Shown: in pieces, positions 63,745 to 64,000 of the stretch
Layout of the letters: every line of letters begins with the position of its first letter
How positions within the stretch are numbered: the stretch's first letter is position 1
DNA from: Undaria pinnatifida
Lineage: Eukaryota; Sar; Phaeophyceae; Laminariales; Alariaceae
Length of the DNA: 64,000 nucleotides
Assembly (NCBI GenBank): GCA_012845835.1
Contig: JABAKD010000002.1
Location: 16,887,629 to 16,951,628 of the forward strand
Direction of reading: 5' to 3'
Made by a program: the position numbers and the translations under genes
The notes under the pieces: model-generated
What the model saw: the letters and a program-made list of their open reading frames with translations, nothing else
What the model was told of the DNA's origin: nothing
Databases searched by the model: none

Positions 63745-64000
63745 TGCCGGTTCTCGTAGCCACGTCCTCCCGGGAAGCGGTTCGCATGCCCACCAGGCCC
63801 GGGTCCGTGTCCTGGCGGTGGCGTTCTCTGTTGCTCCGGCGGTTGGCCCCGACTCCAACGCGCACCCGAGTCGTTTGGGTACGGTTGCTGTCGATATTTA
63901 CCTTCCGCCCCGCGCCCTCCTCCGCGTCCGGCGTACGGCCCGAGTCCCCGCGTCTACAGTTATTCGTGGAAGTCGCCGTAGTATCTGTCGAATTCTCGAC
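63745..64000. other. Window end, no feature
   Basis: GC-rich sequence after the Copia fragment. It may contain out-of-frame pol sequence, but I cannot support a call. Confidence 0.3.

Overview
This is nuclear eukaryotic DNA that is poor in genes and rich in repeats. Genes are split by introns with GT-AG ends, one of them about 12.4 kb long. The DNA is crowded with CAG/CTG triplet clusters, miniature inverted-repeat elements, tRNA-headed SINEs, LINE and Copia fragments, long G/C runs and degenerate telomere-like tracts. The overall style (huge introns, an intronless organellar PPR gene, a GrxB-type glutaredoxin with an N-terminal leader) suggests a photosynthetic stramenopile, most likely a brown alga. 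That assignment is an inference from style; no taxonomic marker gene is present.

Layout. 1-5.4 kb: repeats (a SINE tail, family A copies, a triplet cluster). 5.4-20.0 kb: a four-exon glutaredoxin-2-like gene on the + strand. Its first intron (5,694-18,106) holds a palindromic element in inverted orientation, GATC-rich TIR elements, a LINE tail, a CGGGTC minisatellite element, a duplicated CAG block and an 82-bp TTAA-flanked mini-element. Its second intron holds a 16-bp minisatellite. Its last exon is preceded by decayed copies of its own 5' end. 20-37.8 kb: no convincing gene. This part holds a second CGGGTC element, many copies of one MITE family (outer ends GACGCGTGCTACGA), a 13-bp satellite, a 2-kb array rich in TATCGATA-like palindromes, a 150-bp tandem repeat and an array of CGGCGAA hairpins. 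38.1-40.7 kb (- strand): an intronless P-class PPR protein of 878 aa with about 19 repeats. 43.3-48.1 kb (- strand): a four-exon gene with degenerate EF-hand-like segments, rebuilt here from splice sites that are all in phase 0; weaker candidate exons lie upstream to 51.8 kb. 49.06-49.81 kb: an element with long terminal inverted repeats. 52.7-64 kb: SINEs, a LINE endonuclease fragment, LINE 3' tails, a possible WD-repeat exon, a 522-bp-offset duplication, family A copies, the first exon of a small secreted protein, a MITE carrying a nested mini-element, and a head-to-head pair of Copia protease fragments.

The genes are unrelated in function: a redox enzyme, an organelle RNA-binding factor, a possible calcium-binding protein and a secreted protein. 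They do not form a pathway. The most unusual content is in the repeats: the TTAA mini-element with natural empty sites, the palindrome array at 28.3-30.3 kb, the hairpin array at 34.6-35.0 kb, and a dispersed TACCAGGTA motif that in a few repeat copies looks like a 7-bp insertion.
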